Below, piece after piece: positions 1 through 39,209 of a DNA stretch of 64,000 nt. Under the pieces are notes generated by a model. The model was not told the origin of the DNA, ran no database searches, and saw only the letters and a list, made by a program, of their open reading frames with translations. Position 1 is the first letter of the stretch. Every line of letters begins with the position of its first letter. The position numbers were made by a program, and so were the translations under genes. Source of the DNA: Lagopus muta. Its lineage: Eukaryota > Chordata > Aves > Galliformes > Phasianidae. The stretch lies in assembly GCF_023343835.1 (NCBI RefSeq), contig NC_064472.1, positions 10,593,469 through 10,657,468 on the forward strand, read 5' to 3'.

Positions 1-870
1 TCTGACAACAAGGTGATGGAAAGCTGAGCTCAAGGTGGCTCTAGATCTGAAGGCAATAATAAAAGGTCAAAATGAAAAGGCAAGACTGACAACATCTGAG
101 GCTGGAAGTCAGTACAGATTGCTTATGAGCACAAAAGAGGAAGTCACGGAGATACACAGAAAAGGAACAGAAGACCAGGTGCCAAAGTCAAGAGAGAAAA
201 AAACTAGAAACAGCGAAATGCCTTAAAGTTCAGATAGGTTATGGGGAGAAAAAAAAGAAGAAAAAAAAAAAGGCTACGATACATCAGCATTTCCTTCCCT
301 ACTTCTCCCTCTGTTGTATAAGCCAGTTATAACTGTGTACACAAGTTTCTCCCACTTCCGAGTCAGAAGGTGTTTCTTCCTCAGCTCTTCACAGGGTTCA
401 TGTTGCTGCTCTCTAGAAAGGAGAAAACAAGAACTGATGGGAGGAAACTCCAGATGTTGTCCAGAGATGAGCACAGGCAGTGATTCTATCCTTGCTTCTT
501 CCCCACCCAAAGAGCCTGCCTTCCTACCCCAGGTCCTCTGAAATCTCACTTCAATGTTTAACACTTAGAAAGCACTCGGCTGCAACTCTTTTCCTGAGTA
601 ATTATGTCAATGTACATACTAAGCATTGCTACAGAATAAATGAGTTGTTCTCAAGAAATGCATACTTCTCTGCAAGGAGAGACACAACAGGCTCTGACTG
701 CCCAAGTGCTAAAAGCCCAGTTTACACAGAATTGATGCTGTAATGGAAATCTGACAAGTTCTGTTTCCCAAACTGGTGAAGACCAAAAGCTTAACACTTA
801 TGAACTGCCCAACAAATGAATAAAAAATCCTTTGGGTATGACGTGCACGTGATACACATTAACCACTTGC
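1..870. other. Flank downstream of GOLPH3, no gene seen
   Basis: AT-rich sequence with only short chance reading frames. I see no exon with matching splice signals, no RNA gene and no clear repeat. It lies beyond the most distal poly(A) candidate of GOLPH3. Confidence 0.5.
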
Positions 871-892
871 AGTTGATAGCTTGAAAGGGTGC

Positions 893-898
893 TTTATT
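893..898 (-). terminator. GOLPH3: Distal candidate poly(A) signal AATAAA for GOLPH3
   Basis: TTTATT on the plus strand reads AATAAA on the minus strand, 3.4 kb past the GOLPH3 stop. It could end a long 3'UTR isoform. A signal closer to the stop (2787-2792) is a better match to the usual mRNA length, so this one is only possible. Confidence 0.25.
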
Positions 899-2275
899 TT
901 GATTGAGTACAGATTCAGTTCACAGAGAACACATCAATACATATCTTCACTTTGTAGGAGAAATGGGCATGAACACAAGCACTCAGTCACCAGTCTTTTG
1001 TAGCCAAATTATGCAACTTGTACCTTGAAAGCATCATGCATGAGAGTTTTCACTAAAACCCCATATAGGAGCACTGTAGTCATCTCTAGAAACAGAGGAG
1101 GTTAATCTCAAGGACTGTAACTGCATACGTGTACATCACTTGTGGATTTATCCTTCAAAATCCTGTTTTGATGTTAACATGGAAGTGTGTTTTAAAAGAA
1201 TGAGTCCATGAATAACATCTTCCCCCTTGAGGTTCAAGTTCTTCTGCATACAGCTAGCAGCCTTCACTTCAAGCAGCCAGTGAGAGTTGGAACCCAACCA
1301 GCCAAAACTCCCTTAAAACCACATTAGTCAGTTGCAGTGGCAGCTATCAGGAAGAAGGGTTCCGGATCTCAGCAAAACAGAGTGGTCTCCACGTTCAACC
1401 ATTTTATTAGAACCTGATACAGTAACAAAGGCAAGGTTGTTTGCCAAAGCAGCCCCTATTCATCTACCTAACTTACCGTCATTGCTAGCCTTAACGTTTG
1501 GTGGCACTTGGACTTGAAGACTCCAAAGCTCTTCTATTTTCCCCACATACCCAACTTCATATCAGGCAACCTAGCAGAAGATACTGTTGCTCTTCACAAA
1601 CCACTCAGTACTGACACCAGACCTATCCAACATCTGTAACAAGTTCCCTCATTACACAGGTTCTACCTTGAAGGAAAAGCAAGGTGCTAAGTACTGCAGG
1701 GAGTTGACATCTGCCTGTCTGCATGTACGGGGATGGGACACTACCTCTCTCCAGAGGCAGTTAAAGAGGAGTGACATATTTACACATGCTGGCTCAAAGG
1801 CAGACAAAAGCCCTGAATGTGGGGGCACCTAACGTGAAACATGGCAGGAACACAAGTATGGAGTGAAGATGACAGGTGAGAGGGCAGAAAGGGAATTATG
1901 AAAAGATGTCGGCAGACCAAAACGTTTCATTTCAGCTTTTCAAAGCCATTTTAGAAGTTTTGTGCACTCAACCAGCTTCTGAGTGCTCAACTGTTTTTCT
2001 GACTCTTACAACTAATTTATTTTCTCCTCTCAAAGAGCTCCAAAACACAAGAAGACACCACCAGCAACACAATGAAAGCAGTGGAATAGCAAATAATACC
2101 AAGCACAGAAAGTATTCTGTAAGCTGTCAAATGTAAGTAACCTTCATTTTTCCTCCACTTACAACAATCAAGGCTTGAAAATGTTTAAAATAATTGTCTT
2201 AAAGCTGCAAGTTCATGCCCAAGGTCCTCAAAGTTCTGAACAGCATCTCACAACTGAGAAAACACTGTTTATCTT

Positions 2276-2281
2276 TTTATT
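2276..2281 (-). terminator. GOLPH3: Secondary candidate poly(A) signal AATAAA for GOLPH3
   Basis: Minus-strand AATAAA about 2.05 kb past the stop codon. Another AATAAA lies at 2016-2021. Either could give a longer 3'UTR than the 2787-2792 signal. Confidence 0.3.
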
Positions 2282-2545
2282 TGTAAACCAGAGTTTGAAA
2301 TACTTTATAATATTCTTATAGTTTCATCTTTCCCCCCCTCTTCCCCCCCCAAAGAAACAGCATTTAAGTACTGATATGAACAGAGTGGTGTTAAATGTTA
2401 AGGAGCATGTTTTTAAAATCCTTATTAAAAAATGTAATCATGAATTTAATTTGTGTTTTAAACTAAGCTACTAAATAATTTGAAATAAGCATCTAAATAA
2501 TTTGAAATGAAGTGCAAAATTGGAAGTCCAGTCACAGATGAGGCT

Positions 2546-2640
2546 GCGTTGTGCTCATGACAGAAGAGGCCTACCTGGGCAGGCGCAGCTGCACACTCAC
2601 AAGCTAACTCTGCCTGTCTCTGTCATGAAGGCTGCAACGC
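2546..2640. other. Imperfect 95-nt inverted repeat (hairpin)
   Basis: GCGTTG (2546-2551) and CATGACAG (2556-2563) are answered by CTGTCATG (2620-2627) and CAACGC (2635-2640). Further pairing inside is possible between AGGC (2567-2570) and GCCT (2612-2615). The element is GC-richer than its surroundings and lies between the proximal and more distal GOLPH3 poly(A) candidates. It could be a small fold-back transposon remnant or a structured RNA element. I cannot assign a family. Confidence 0.4.
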
Positions 2641-2786
2641 CACTGATCTATGCAGTATAAACTCACCCTTTCTAATAAGAAGGATATTAACTAACGCTCT
2701 CAGTTAAGCAATAAAACCTTTCTAATTAGCAACAGAAAATAAAAAATGACATGCTTGCTCTGTTTCAGGCACTTTCAAGATCATAG

Positions 2787-2792
2787 TTTATT
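2787..2792 (-). terminator. GOLPH3: Likely main poly(A) signal AATAAA of GOLPH3
   Basis: First AATAAA encountered after the GOLPH3 stop in the direction of transcription. A U-rich stretch follows at about 2726-2745 on the minus strand, as expected of a downstream element. Cleavage would fall near 2770. Confidence 0.5.
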
Positions 2793-3078
2793 TACTGTAG
2801 GTAAAAAGCTAGTATACAGATTAAGAGATCCCTTAAATTTCAACTCTACAGTTATACACCATCTAGTATTCTTGCTCTGAATATTAACCAATAACGTTTC
2901 TAAACACCTGTAAGCCCCGCTATAAATCTGCGTTATGAGGAAAAAATTATATAAACCAATACGTATTTGTTCAATGCATAATATTTACATTGTGAAAACT
3001 GTGGGAGATGTAACAAGGAGTGGTCAAGAGGCAATAAATTTTAAAAAGCCAAAGTTGTAAATATTTGTTGTTGTTTTT

Positions 3079-3092
3079 CCCCCCCCCCCCCC
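3079..3092. repeat. C14 homopolymer (G14 in GOLPH3 mRNA)
   Basis: Uninterrupted run of 14 C on the plus strand within the GOLPH3 3'UTR. The mRNA would carry 14 consecutive G residues, which can support G-quadruplex folding and is prone to length variation. Confidence 0.85.
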
Positions 3093-4326
3093 AGCAGTGT
3101 GCTAATCAGCATAATTGTATACAAAAATTAAAATGAGTGTCCCACTGCAGAAATCTTAATCATCCAAACTGCAGTCATTACTTGCAAACCACGTACATGC
3201 AATACCTGCTAGGACTGACTTTGTTTTAAAGTGTAAAATAGATTATGACACTTAGACAAACATTAACTTGCATACAAACAAAATTAAAACTGCACTCAAG
3301 AACTGTACTGGTCACAAGCATCTTCCATACAGGAGGGGAAAGAAAAACAAACACTTAACAATGACAGAAAGTGGTCTCTTTCTGTACACTAATTATCAAA
3401 GGCAATGTATAGACTGAGAATATCTGGATGGCAAATTCTGTAGACACTGGAAACAAAAAGCTTTCACATACATGCTCTTTATAAGAGGCCTTTCTTTCCA
3501 ACAAATGGCAACAACTGACAGCAAGTAAGGGGCACCAGGCGTACAACTAAATAGATCTTGCAAAATACTAAGATAGGACAGTTGTTAATATACAACTTGA
3601 ACTATATATACAATATAATGGAATGTATTCCATCCCCAAACTGGTTTATGAAACAACTGGACCTTTCTACACTAGCCTTCTGACTCACCTATCATTCTAA
3701 TGAAAGTATAAGTACATGAGAGACTTACATGAAAAGTAAAACTTTATAGGGCATCTTCACAGGACCATTGACAAAGCTGCTTAACGGAATTTCTGCTTTT
3801 AAAGTAATTTTGTTAGACATAATTGAAAAAAAGGTCTGTGTATAAAATGCCCTGACAGACACTTCAACATAGAGCTTTGGTGATTTAAAAGGCCCTTTTT
3901 GATCTGCTATGAATCATACTGTAGAAGTACTGATGCATGCACACATCTGTGTCAGCTGAGACTAGTGATCCAATTGCATGCACATTTCCTCGAGGTGCTT
4001 TCCATGTTAAACCACTTCAGTAACAATAAAATGAAAAACAGAGTAACCAAAGTACTTCAGATAACTCCTACTTAACATGAAATGGAATGCCAATATGGCA
4101 GTAAAACCTTTTTCTGTTGTTGTGTTAAACAGGAAGCTCTCTTGTACCAGCAGAACCCTGTATACAAATGCACAGAGAAGGAAGGAATACACCATTTATA
4201 ATCCCCATTAAACAAGAGCTGATTCATCATGTGAGAAGGTACAAATTACAGGAAATATGAATAGTCAATAGAAGAGAAACAACTGGTTTACATGGAAGAA
4301 AAGAGAACACTTCAGTCTGATTGCAG

Positions 4327-31495
<27,169 letters not shown>

Positions 31496-31548
31496 GGCTG
31501 CGGGCGGCGGGAGGGCAGAGGCCGGGCCGGGGGTTTGGGAGGTTTGGG

Positions 31549-31606
31549 GGGTGGGGAGGAGGAGGAAGAGGAGGAGGAGAAGAAGAAGGAGGAGGCGGCG
31601 GCGGGG
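31549..31606. repeat. GGA/GAA polypurine tract in the GOLPH3 5'UTR
   Basis: Almost pure G/A on the plus strand (runs of gaggaggag and gaagaagaag, then ggcggcggcg). It lies only about 55-110 bases upstream of the GOLPH3 ATG. In the transcript it is a C/U-rich 5'UTR stretch. In DNA it is capable of triplex (H-DNA) formation. Confidence 0.85.
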
Positions 31607-31665
31607 GGCTCGGCGACAACTCGGGAGCGCGGAGACGGAGTAGCGGGAGCCGCTCCCACTCGGCC

Positions 31666-31704
31666 CTACCCGCACCGCGGCTGCGGCCGGCCGGGGGCGG
31701 TCAT
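31666..31704 (-). other. Short upstream ORF in the GOLPH3 leader
   Basis: ATG at 31704 opens 12 codons (M-T-A-P-G-R-P-Q-P-R-C-G) and stops at TAG 31668-31666, out of frame with GOLPH3. It exists in the mRNA only if transcription starts upstream of 31704, which is not known. Confidence 0.4.
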
Positions 31705-31772
31705 GGGGAGTGGGGCCGGGCCGCGGAGGCGGAGGCAGCGGGGGCCGAGCTGGCGGAGGCGGCTTCGCGTGC

Positions 31773-31784
31773 AATATGGCGGCG
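31773..31784 (+). promoter_or_regulatory. YY1-like motif, plus orientation
   Basis: AATATGGCGGCG fits the YY1 consensus (AANATGGCGGC). Such motifs typically sit just downstream of TATA-less start sites in the direction of transcription. This one points away from GOLPH3. Confidence 0.5.
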
Positions 31785-31926
31785 CGGGCTGATGTCAGCG
31801 GAGGATGTGGCAGCGGCGGGAGGGGGGGGGCGCCGGAAAAGGCCGCGGGCGGGAGGAGCCCCGGGGGGACGGGAGGAGACGACGGCGGTGGCGGGAGGGG
31901 CGCTGCGCTGTGGTCCGCCCCGAGGA

Positions 31927-31938
31927 GCGCCGCCATCA
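31927..31938 (-). promoter_or_regulatory. GOLPH3: YY1-like motif, minus orientation
   Basis: The minus strand reads TGATGGCGGCGC, oriented towards GOLPH3, with a GC box (31941-31949) immediately upstream. It is a plausible marker of a GOLPH3 start site near 31940-31960. Its ATG (31936) is in frame with GOLPH3. Confidence 0.5.
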
Positions 31939-32070
31939 GCGGGGCGGGGAGTGGCCGGCCGGCCGGCGACGGAGCTGAGCGCAGCTGGAGCCCGCGTCGC
32001 GGCTTTGGCGGCCTTTCCGGCTTTGGGCTATAGCTAGTTGCGTCCAGCAGGCGTTTGCGTAAATAAAAGG

Positions 32071-35000
32071 TGCCTCGGTATCGCCACAAGACCTGTTCTG
32101 CGGAAATGCCTTCGCTGAATAGTGGAATCTCTGTTAATTCGGTCCTCCATAAGCTGCAGCAGTTTGCTCAGCGCTGCGATCAGGGTGACGGGCTTGCAGT
32201 CGTTGCAACAAAGCAGCGCCGTCCTCTCCTCCCGCGTGGACGCAGTGCGCTGTTGGGGCTGTTAAGATCATTTCCATTTTGCTACCGCTGTTTAACTACG
32301 TTCTTTTTTTCCCCTAATTCCATTTTAGACGTTAACCGATGGAAGGCTCGTTAACAGCTCCTGGTTATTCACGTCATTTCTTTTGTCATTATTTTTTGAG
32401 TCCTGTTCTGGGCAGTCACAAAGGACTCGTCGTTGGTCTTTGTTTTGTTTTTCAGTTTTGTGAAAAATGATTTTAAAAGCAGTTGCTGACCATTTTGCTA
32501 ATTGCCAGCTTTTCCGTTTCGTATTACAAAAGTGACCAAATGAGTATAACTTGTAGGTCAATAAGGGTGTTAAAGTTTGTTGGTCAGTTTCATGTCTGTT
32601 AGAGTGAGACATACTATGAAATCATATTTGATAGAGTCACTTTTCTGCCTTTACATGCTCAGATGTTTGCATGAATTTAATGGTGTAACTTCAAAGAAAT
32701 ATATTTTTGTTATTAATTTCAATTCCAATTCCTTATCATTGAACTGAACTAATAAGCACTGTATGAATCAGTATTTATAATTGAATTTTGATCTGGTCTT
32801 TTATTATTGTTTCTTTGGTTTTTCTATACCAGATCACTGCCAATAAACAAAACCAAAGGAGGGCAAACAAGACACATTTCAGCATCCAATTTCACTAGTG
32901 TTAAAGCCCCGAATAGTACCAAGAACTGCTGTTTCAGAGGGGGACCACGCAGCTTGTTGGATCTTCTTCACCTGGCAGATCCCAGTGTGCCACATAACAA
33001 CTTTCTCTGCAATCTGTACCAGAACATATTTCAAAAATACTGATGAGTCCAATGTGGTTGTGTCAGGAGCCCAGGAGGCTGTATCCCTAGCCCTTGTGTA
33101 ATATGTGCATCCCATCATATGGGCTGTCACCTGGCACGTCCCAACTCCAGAGGCACCTGGCCACAGAGCTGAAGGGCTACATTTTTTAATTGTTCTGTTA
33201 AGAAGAAATAATGCAAATGCAGGGGCTGTCATCCATAAATAGTTTCTGTTTGGCTTACAGTAAACTAATAGCACATCCCTGTTTGTTCCTAAGCCAATAT
33301 CTGGCAGAATTTCTCTTAACAGCTGCTGACAAGCTGAAGTTATCCTAGCCAGGTGTAGGAGACTTCAAAAGCACTTGGATTTTCTGAACTGCTGCCAGCC
33401 CTTTGGGTAGCAGAAATAAAAGGGAAAATAGCAAAGCGTGAATCTTAGACTTGCTTTGTGTTGCACTGATTGCAGTTCCCACGATTCACTTTGCAGTGGG
33501 AGTAGGGCTTTTTCTGATATCAGCAGAAAAGACAATTAACAAACCAAGTGCAAATGTCTTGGGATAGCAGGTAAGACAAAGAGTAACAATATTTAACAAG
33601 CAGGAGGTCAACTGCTATTCATTCTTGACAAATGTGTTCTAGCTTAAATGTCCTGAGCTTGGCATGTAGTTAGTCAGTACTGGAAGTTCTAAACCATGAT
33701 ATGCTCCAAAACTTTGGGCTTTGTAGGTAAATGTAGGTTCCACTGTTATAATAGCAAGATACTGCTGGGCTGATTTTTCTTTTGAAGGACAATCAGGTTA
33801 ATAACTTGTGCACATTTTGAGGTTAATGTCAAGAATACAGAAGTTATTTTCTAACAGAAGCAGCATCTAGAAGGCTGCTCACCCTAGTATTGCTTCCCCA
33901 TCAGTGTTTTGCCAGTCGAGCTCGTTCACATTCCTATCCATGTCTTCCATTCCCTTACAATGAAGGTCTGCCTCTCCACCATTGTAACTGGTGTCATGTG
34001 GAGATGCTGCTGGAATCATTGAAAGGATCTGCTGTGACACACACAAATGGTATTAACCATTAATCATTTCTGGAATCTGGTGATTAGGAAGCTGCACAAA
34101 TTGGCACCATATCATGACTGAAGGAGCTCTACACTCTCTTACAACATGGAAACCAGTGGCCAGGAACAAAGGAACACAGGGATTTCCTAAGGCCAAACCA
34201 TCCTTAAAAATGTACTGATTACAGATATGTGTTTAAGTAAATTCTGCAGTGAGCATTAATAATCAAAAGCAGTTTGAAGGAACAAAATATCTTGAGGTTT
34301 GTTCTATCCAGTATTATTGCTGATCTCCGACAGCAAGATTTTGACCTGCAGTAGGAACAAAGGCATAGAAGGACAGCAGGAGAGGGAGCCAGCGATTTTG
34401 ACTTGACTTGCAAGAGAAGTGAGCAGACCAACATGTGGCATTTGAGGTGGGAAGAAACTAGAGTCTATGGCCAAAAGTCTGTAAAAAACATGTTTAGAAT
34501 GCAGTGGCTGCACACTGCTCTGTAGTGTTTTCTCTCTTGCAGTTTCAGCTGTACCTGTTTCACTTGTACTGTTGTCCTGGTACCAAATAAAACCTTCACT
34601 AGCCATTGCAGACCAACTGGCATTTTCTTCTTGGTTTTATCAATGAACTTCCCAACACTAGTAGCATAGCAGCAAATTTTGCTAAGAAGCTCCAAGTGTT
34701 ACATTTCTTTTTGTCCATACAACAAATCCATGCTCTGACAGCAATTGGCACTCAGTAGTCAGATATCATTTAAACTACCACTTCACAAAGCTGAAATTTG
34801 GCAGTATATCTTTTCAAATAAGCTTCTCTTTAATTCTCTTCCTTGGCAGATTTAGGAATGATATTGTCTCAAAAATATGAAGAATTACTCCGTATTTGAC
34901 ATAGACTGGATCAGGTTATGATGAACTCACAAATTACATCCAGTGGCACAGTGCCAGGCATTAATACCTAGCTCATATAAAATCTGGTGTAGCCACTAAG

Positions 35001-38000
35001 TCAGTAAAATGATTCATCTTAGATTCACAGTGCTTTGAATTAAAAATTTAGTAATGCCTTTAATATTTTTAAAAACAAAACCAATAGTCTTTTTTCTTGC
35101 AGGCTGACTGACAGACGTTTTTGGGAGACCAAAGGCAGACACAGAAAGGCGTTAACTTTCCCAAAAGATCTCCTTCGTTTCATGTATTTGTAGGTCCTCT
35201 CATTTTCTCCTCACCTGTGGAGTTCAGACGATTGCTAGTTCCTGAAATCTTTGCATTTTAACGGCATCTTCTCCCTGTGTGTGAGCAGTGCTGCTCAGTA
35301 GCAAGAATTTGTACTCATTATTTTAATACTGCAATTATAGTACTGAAATAAGGAAGACAAAGCATCAGTTAAAGTGCAGTTTGTAAGGAATATGTGTTTT
35401 CATTTCTACACAGTGATTCAATCCAACTGTTATCACTAGGAAAAATGTGTAGCTATCTTAGCAAGTTCAGTGTGAAAAATGGGGTGGAAATTTTGTGAAA
35501 CCAACACCACAGTGGTCACTGGGATCCTGGCAAAATTTAAAGCACTTAATCCAATGGCTTGTATATAAAATCAGTTTTGAAAAAGCTTTGTTTCCCTTCC
35601 CATGTAACAAATCAGTAACTATCTGTTCTCTCTAGGGTGTGTAAATACTTATCAACTCGTTGAAAAATACATAAAGCCAGATGGTGCACAGAAAATGTTT
35701 CCATGGAGTTGTAATTTAAAAGCCTCTGTGCAGAGAGGTGAAGGAGAGGAAGGGAGTTAGATTGCTCCTGAGGGCTCAGCCAAGCACATCACACGGTCTG
35801 TTCCACACCTGCTTTGTGCAGGATGGTTTCACTCCTGACAGCAGCCAGGCTGCGATCACAGCACACAGAGGGTTTTGAAGTAGCACCAGTGATAGTACTT
35901 CCAGTAATGCCATCTACCAAAGCATGCAATAGGCGTTCATTGGTGGAAGACGCAGACATCTCTGGATTATGCTTCTCCCTGACTCATTCAGGACTCAAAA
36001 CAGAGTGGAAGCGCATCTGATTAGCTGGATTTGTTATGCTGAAAGTTGACTCTGAAAACACAAAGTCGTGCTAGTCAAGCATTATGGAGCACTCTATTGC
36101 ACCTTCTCGTTGTGGATGTGCTTGATCTGCACTGAGGGGAGGAGTGCAGCAGCACAGCACACCGCCAGGCACTGACAGCTTTTTCCATTTTGACCTGAAT
36201 TTGAAGTGCCTCCATCGACTGTGAAGGAGAAGGCTGAGAAAATCACCTGCAAATGTTTTCCCACAGGGTTAATGTGAGCCAAATGTGGATTGATTTTCTT
36301 TGGGTAAATCCTGCACTGGACTATGTCTGTGCAACACCATCTATCTTCAGTGTCATAACATTTTCACTGGATCATTTCTGTGCAATGGCTTTTAAAAAGA
36401 GCTTCTCACCAGCTAACACTTTACCATCAATGCAAACCCTGATTAATATATTTGATGCTAAAAAGCTGCTGTCTCTACAGATCTCTTCATAAGGGATTTG
36501 CAAGAAATTTTTGAATGAAATCAACTCTACAGACCACATCTTTAGCTTAAACTAAAGTAATCATTCAAAATGGTGGGACAGAGACAACTCTATTGTGCCG
36601 CTACCTGCATAATATTGATTGAAGAGCAGCAGATGCCTAAGAACTTCTGCTGTGCGCTTGTGCAGCGCTGGGCACAAGACAATCTGCACATGGCTAAATA
36701 AGATGATGTATAATATTCAAGCATGAGTCTTTAGAGAGTGTGATAACAATGTCTCCATTTTAAAAATATTAGTATTTTTAGCAATCACCATGGATTCAAA
36801 CAGAAAAGAAGCTTGACTGAGTAATCAGGAGCCTGGATGGCAAAGCAATTATGTAATGCCTTGTTTTTCCTGCTCACGCTTCTGCCTTCAAGTGGATTTT
36901 TATATTTTTTTCCAACTGAGAACTAGATTGGGAAAAAAGAGAGAGGATTTGGGGCTTCGTTCTTGGAGATGAACAGAGCTGAAACAGCACCAGAAATAAC
37001 TGATATATCTGGAAAGATGAGAGTGATGTTTGATTTATTCTTTATGATTTCATCCAGTTTTTAGGGACACCTAGAAGGCCTGTGTAAAAGTGCTTCCCTT
37101 GCTTGTTTAGTGAATGCTCCCATTTGAGTCTGTTGGCTGCTGAGCCTTAGGCTGGTTCTCACGCTCCCAGGGGTCACTGAAGTCAGGATCAGACAGGCCT
37201 TCAAGACTCCAGTGACTTCCATGGGGAGGAGAGAGAAAAAGAAATAAGCATCTAAATTATCACCATTCACAGTTTTCAATGAAGGTTAGGAACACAGATT
37301 CAGTGGAGAAACCCAGCTGATGACTAGAAAAAGAAATACATCCAGCAGTGTGAAGTTGTGGCCAGGATCCTCTCAACAGCACCAATGCATCTACATGGCT
37401 GTACAGAGAATGAGACATGCTGCACATCGGTATTTCACCTGCATAGAGACTTAGCTGAGATCCCATCTGATTTGTAAGTCATCTTCCAAAGATAAAATAC
37501 ATTTCTTTTTTCTCTTGCTGAGAGATGACATATGAGCTTTCCATATTTAACGCAGAATATGTCGAATTGATGAGTCAGCCATCCCGGTCAAGGTGTCCTA
37601 CTTTGGCATGTATGATCTTTTCTTACTAAATGTTTTCACTAATGTTTTCTTAGGCAGTTGCTTAATTCTGTCTGCCAAAGGATAAAGTAATGATTTAACA
37701 GCTATTTACTGCACAGTAAGTCCTTCAGAGAGAAATTAAAACAACCTTTAAAAATCCCCCAAGACCAAAATTACCCTCACTGTTCATATTCTGCATCACA
37801 CAACAGCAAATGCAGCCCTTGCGTTCCTGCAGAACAAACACACAAGAAGAATACATTTTAGCCTTTGCTGACTGCTCCTGTGGCTGCCATCCCTCAAGGA
37901 AATGGCTCTCAGCTCAGAGTGGGTGAGCAGCTCTAGGCGTACCCCAAAGTGCTGAAAGCACTCCCAATCCTGGATGCATGGTCCCACTCTGAAGACTGGC

Positions 38001-38618
38001 TCTAAAAGAGAACTTTAGGAGGCTCTCTTTTTTTGCCTCAAATGGGTTCTGTTTTCCTAACTGCAAACTCAACGTGGAACTGGAGAACCAAGCTGGCACT
38101 TCGCCATTGGTGATGAATGTCCTGTGGCCAAAATAAAAGCACAGTTTGCGTCTGCACAGAACATGACATGCCCTCAGATATGGACATAATCTTTGAACAC
38201 GTGTTCAATGGTACACGTAAAACCAGGGTTAATACAAAGTGCTAAAGCATCTCTAGCATCCTGTTTTCTGACAGGAGCTATATCTGAAGTGTGATACAGA
38301 CACATTGCTCTTGGGTATGCGATTGCAGTTGAACCACACACCTCAGCAAATGCCTTTTACTAAGGTGTACTCTGAGCTCTCCTCCCTTCCCTGGAGTGCT
38401 GACAGTAGCAGGGACTTAGTTTTGATGCTAACATCAATAAATAGGGCATGGAAATGAGGGAGGACCACAACTGTTGCAGTAAGAAAATGCCTTTTTTACC
38501 ACTGTTTCCAAGTGCATTCTGAAAATATACTGTCACACACAAATCATGTTCAGTTTTGAAAATACATGGATAAAAACTTCAAAGTTTTTACTATGTCTCT
38601 TCAGCACATCTGACAAAA

Positions 38619-38657
<39 letters not shown>

Positions 38658-39209
38658 TATTATATATATATATATATAAAATCCTGATTATGCTCCATCT
38701 GCCAACTTTCCTTTTGCAGGAAGAGATCTTTCTTGATCTGGGCAACTGGCCAGCTTATAGAGTCCTACAGGTTACTCCAGTTAGGAATAAAGCACCTTTT
38801 ATACCATTTGGCTTATTTACAAAAATACACAGCCCTGCTTCTTTGAGCATGGCTTAAATCAAACAGCTGGAGACAGCTTCTTTAAACATAGCTCCATCAG
38901 CCAGAACCCTGACCTCAAAGCCCTTCTGTGAGGCTTCTCCCACCAGTTCTGCAGGGAGCGATACATCTTGTGCTCTTCACCGCTATCACATACACCTCAA
39001 AGTCTGACCTGACACACCGAAGCTGCCCACGTGCACTTATGCTGCGATTGCCTACCTCAACACAGACGTGTTCCCATAGCTCAGCACTGAGGGATTGGTG
39101 ATAACCAGGTGGAGATTACTTGCTTATTAACGCAAAGCAAACCTCCCTAAAGCTGACCCAAGCAGACATCCAGGAGAGATAGGAAATCAGCATCAGCGTG
39201 TGATTTAAG
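32071..39209. other. Intergenic region between GOLPH3 and MTMR12, left part
   Basis: AT-rich, mostly unique-looking DNA upstream of GOLPH3. The longest uninterrupted minus-strand frame is 32879-33274 (131 codons), which I do not recognise. No spliced coding gene is evident. An (AT)n block lies at 38625-38678. Confidence 0.6.
38625..38678. repeat. (TA)n microsatellite, palindromic
   Basis: 54 bases of alternating T and A with two phase slips, flanked by a T run. Self-complementary, so it is able to extrude a cruciform. Confidence 0.95.

Larger units (their letters stand above)
2770..4326 (-). other. GOLPH3: GOLPH3 3' untranslated region
   Basis: This is the minus-strand sequence between the GOLPH3 stop (4327-4329) and the first good AATAAA (2787-2792). 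The length of about 1.55 kb is in the range expected for this mRNA. It is AT-rich, has no coding signal, and contains a 14-base C run that becomes G14 in the mRNA. Confidence 0.6.
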
